Shown here: piece by piece, positions 5,641 to 7,335 of the stretch | How the letters are laid out: each line of letters begins with the position of its first letter | Numbering within the stretch: position 1 is the stretch's first letter | Assembly: GCA_903898215.1 (NCBI GenBank) | Contig: CAIUEQ010000095.1 | Coordinates: 1-7,335 of the forward strand | Source of the DNA: an uncultured Bacteroidota bacterium | GTDB taxonomy: Bacteria; Bacteroidota; Bacteroidia; UKL13-3 | Direction: 5' to 3' | DNA length: 7,335 bases | Program-made: the position numbers and the translations under genes | The notes under the pieces: model-generated | Told to the model about the DNA's origin: nothing | The model's database searches: none | Seen by the model: the letters and a program-made list of their open reading frames with translations, nothing else

Positions 5641-6420
5641 ATGACCTACGAATTTATTTTAGTTGAGCCGCAATTTGAAAAGCATATTGCGCTTATTCGC
5701 CTGAACCGCCCTAAAGAATTGAATGCTTTAAACCTGCAACTGATGCAAGATTTGAAGCACGCACTCTATCAATTGGATAATGATGATGAAGTGCGTTGCA
5801 TTATTATTACAGGAAACGAAAAATCGTTTGCAGCCGGTGCCGATATTAAACAGATGGAAAATGCCAATGCCATTGATATGCTTAACCGCGATCAGTTTGA
5901 AACTTGGGATCAAATTCGTAAAACCCGCAAACCCGTGATTGCAGCTGTTAGCGGATTTTGCCTTGGTGGCGGAAACGAATTAGCTATGACTTGCGACATG
6001 ATCGTTGCAAGTGAAACTGCAAAATTCGGGCAGCCTGAAATTAAAATAGGTATTATGCCAGGAGCAGGCGGAACTCAACGTCTTGCAAAAGCTGTTGGAA
6101 AAGCATTGGCAATGGAAATGGTGCTTACCGGAAAATTTATTTCGGCAGATGATGCTTTAAAAGCCGGTTTGATAAATAAAGTTGTACCCGTTGAAGTGTA
6201 TTTGGATGAAGCAGTAAAACTTGCAAAAGAAATTGCTCAACAATCTCCCATTGCAATTCGACTTGCAAAAGAATCTGTTTTAAAAGCATTCGACAGTGGA
6301 TTGCAAGAAGGTTTATATTTTGAACGCAAAAACTTTTATATGTGCTTTGCCAGCGAAGACCAGAAAGAAGGAATGAATGCGTTTGTTGAGAAAAGAAAAC
6401 CGGAATTTAAGGGGAAGTAG
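5641..6420 (+). CDS. Enoyl-CoA hydratase (crotonase family)
   Basis: This 259-residue crotonase-fold enzyme should hydrate 2-trans-enoyl-CoA to 3-hydroxyacyl-CoA in the cytoplasm. It aligns without gaps to rat mitochondrial enoyl-CoA hydratase (from memory) across the active site. Both catalytic glutamates are present: E113 in GGGNELAMTCD and E133 in GQPEIKIG. The oxyanion-hole residues A67 (AAGADIK) and G110 are also there. PGAGGTQRL (140-148) and the C-terminal EGMNAFVEKRKPEFK are typical of true hydratases rather than isomerase or decarboxylase paralogues. Specific pathway (fatty acid, amino acid or butanoate metabolism) cannot be told, since no beta-oxidation partner is nearby. It is divergent from rpmB across 169 bases, and the ATG has no SD. 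Codon use looks like the neighbours. Confidence 0.95.
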   Translation: MTYEFILVEPQFEKHIALIRLNRPKELNALNLQLMQDLKHALYQLDNDDEVRCIIITGNEKSFAAGADIKQMENANAIDMLNRDQFETWDQIRKTRKPVIAAVSGFCLGGGNELAMTCDMIVASETAKFGQPEIKIGIMPGAGGTQRLAKAVGKALAMEMVLTGKFISADDALKAGLINKVVPVEVYLDEAVKLAKEIAQQSPIAIRLAKESVLKAFDSGLQEGLYFERKNFYMCFASEDQKEGMNAFVEKRKPEFKGK

Positions 6421-6426
6421 TTAATA

Positions 6427-6480
6427 AGTTATTGGTTGATGAGTTATTGATTAATTATTATTACTGAGCACTGAGCACTA
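6427..6480. repeat. Two short tandem repeats in the crotonase-queA spacer
   Basis: The 64-base spacer is nearly all repeat. AGTTATTG occurs at 6427-6434 and 6442-6449 (period 15), followed by AT-rich sequence. A 7-base unit ACTGAGC is then repeated two and a half times (6463-6480). Both patterns resemble low-complexity spacers I associate with Bacteroidota genomes. I see no hairpin, terminator or promoter motif here. queA starts four bases after the repeat. Confidence 0.6.
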
Positions 6481-6484
6481 AAAA

Positions 6485-7335
6485 ATGCATCAAAAAAAAA
6501 TCAACATCAAAGATTTTAGTTATGATCTGCCGGATGAACGCATTGCGAAATTCCCTATGCCCGATCGTGATCAATCGAAGTTGTTGGTTTATAAAAATGA
6601 TGCGATAACTGAAAATATTTTTTCTCATATTGATGAATACCTTCCAAACGATTCATTAATTGTTTTTAATAATACCAAAGTTATTCATGCTCGATTATTA
6701 TTTCAAAAGCCAACAGGTGCTCAAATAGAAATTTTTTGCCTCGAACCACTTGACCATAATGATTTTCAACTTTCATTCAACAGCAAAAAAAGTTGCCAGT
6801 GGAAATGTATGATAGGCAATTTAAAACGCTGGAAAGAAGCGGATGAAATTCTTGTCAAAAATATTCAATCGCCCATTGGAAATATTGAATTGAAAGCTGA
6901 AAGAATTGAAAAAACTGAAGATGCTTTTAATATAAAATTTTCGTGGCAACCTGAAGAATTAAATTTTGCCGAAGTGCTTCATCATGCAGGAGTTTTGCCT
7001 CTTCCACCCTATCTTAACCGAAAAAATATTGACTCAGATGAGGAGCGTTACCAAACTGTTTATGCAAAACACGAAGGTTCTGTTGCCGCTCCAACTGCAG
7101 GATTGCATTTTACAGAAAGTGTTTTTGGAAAACTGAAACAAAAAAATATCCGCCAACTATTTTTGACTTTGCATGTTGGAGCAGGAACTTTTAAACCGAT
7201 AAAAACCGATACCCTTTCGGAGCATGTGATGCATGAAGAAACAGTTTCAATTTCAAGAAATAGTTTGGAAGAAATCCATAATCATCTTGTACAAAAAAAA
7301 TCAATTATTGCGGTAGGAACAACTTCAACTCGAAC
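6485..7335 (+). CDS. queA: tRNA preQ1(34) S-adenosylmethionine ribosyltransferase-isomerase QueA (cut by right edge)
   Basis: The frame opens at ATG 6485 and runs off the right edge after 283 codons without a stop. QueA transfers and rearranges the ribosyl group of S-adenosylmethionine onto preQ1 at tRNA position 34, giving epoxyqueuosine in the queuosine pathway. Diagnostic blocks are FSYDLPDERIAKFP (11-24), RDQSKLLV (28-35), NNTKVIHARL (62-71), ERYQTVYA (187-194), SVAAPTAGLHFT (199-210), LHVGAGTFKPI (229-239), MHEE (249-252) and VGTTSTR (277-283). The family is around 340-400 residues, so roughly the last quarter is missing. The stretch at about 85-160 is the variable inserted domain and is less recognisable. 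The ATG has no SD. It may be co-transcribed with the crotonase gene 64 bases upstream. Confidence 0.96.
   Translation, partial: MHQKKINIKDFSYDLPDERIAKFPMPDRDQSKLLVYKNDAITENIFSHIDEYLPNDSLIVFNNTKVIHARLLFQKPTGAQIEIFCLEPLDHNDFQLSFNSKKSCQWKCMIGNLKRWKEADEILVKNIQSPIGNIELKAERIEKTEDAFNIKFSWQPEELNFAEVLHHAGVLPLPPYLNRKNIDSDEERYQTVYAKHEGSVAAPTAGLHFTESVFGKLKQKNIRQLFLTLHVGAGTFKPIKTDTLSEHVMHEETVSISRNSLEEIHNHLVQKKSIIAVGTTSTR

Noticed and set aside
1..7335. Search for a novel multi-gene, mobile, CRISPR or defence system
   Set aside because: Every substantial frame is a recognisable housekeeping family except the truncated exported protein at the left edge, and codon use looks uniform. Nothing marks an island.

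Overview
The window looks like chromosomal housekeeping DNA from a member of the Bacteroidota. Four things point there: low GC content, almost no Shine-Dalgarno (SD) sequences, a minus-strand order rpmB - rpmG - small DUF4295 protein - ftsY - rimO that I know from this phylum, and a bacillithiol-pathway bshC. I cannot place it reliably below phylum. Every gene reads as intact except the two cut by the window edges. I see no mobile element, CRISPR array, tRNA, rRNA or defence module.

Layout, left to right. (1) Positions 1-183, minus: the N-terminus of a secreted or outer-membrane protein, cut by the left edge. (2) 310-870, plus: a small SpoU/TrmH-family RNA 2'-O-methyltransferase. Its last 12 bases overlap the convergent end of bshC. 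(3) A minus-strand block from 5471 down to 859: rpmB (bL28), rpmG (bL33), a 49-residue DUF4295 protein, ftsY (SRP receptor GTPase), rimO (S12 methylthiotransferase) and bshC. A probable promoter precedes rpmB. A strong hairpin plus T-tract lies between the DUF4295 gene and ftsY. (4) 5641-6420, plus: a crotonase-fold enoyl-CoA hydratase with both catalytic glutamates. (5) 6485-7335, plus: queA, cut by the right edge.

The common theme is the translation machinery. It includes two large-subunit proteins, a ribosomal-protein modifier (RimO), the receptor that brings translating ribosomes to the membrane (FtsY), an RNA methyltransferase, and a tRNA wobble-base enzyme (QueA). The crotonase (acyl-CoA metabolism) and BshC (thiol redox buffer) are the outsiders.

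No gene-free stretch exceeds about 170 bases. The points worth a second look are small: the hairpin 14 bases upstream of ftsY, non-ATG starts for ftsY and bshC, a rare strong SD before rpmG, two intergenic spacers filled with short tandem repeats, and the uncharacterised DUF4295 gene. I did not find evidence for a new multi-gene system.
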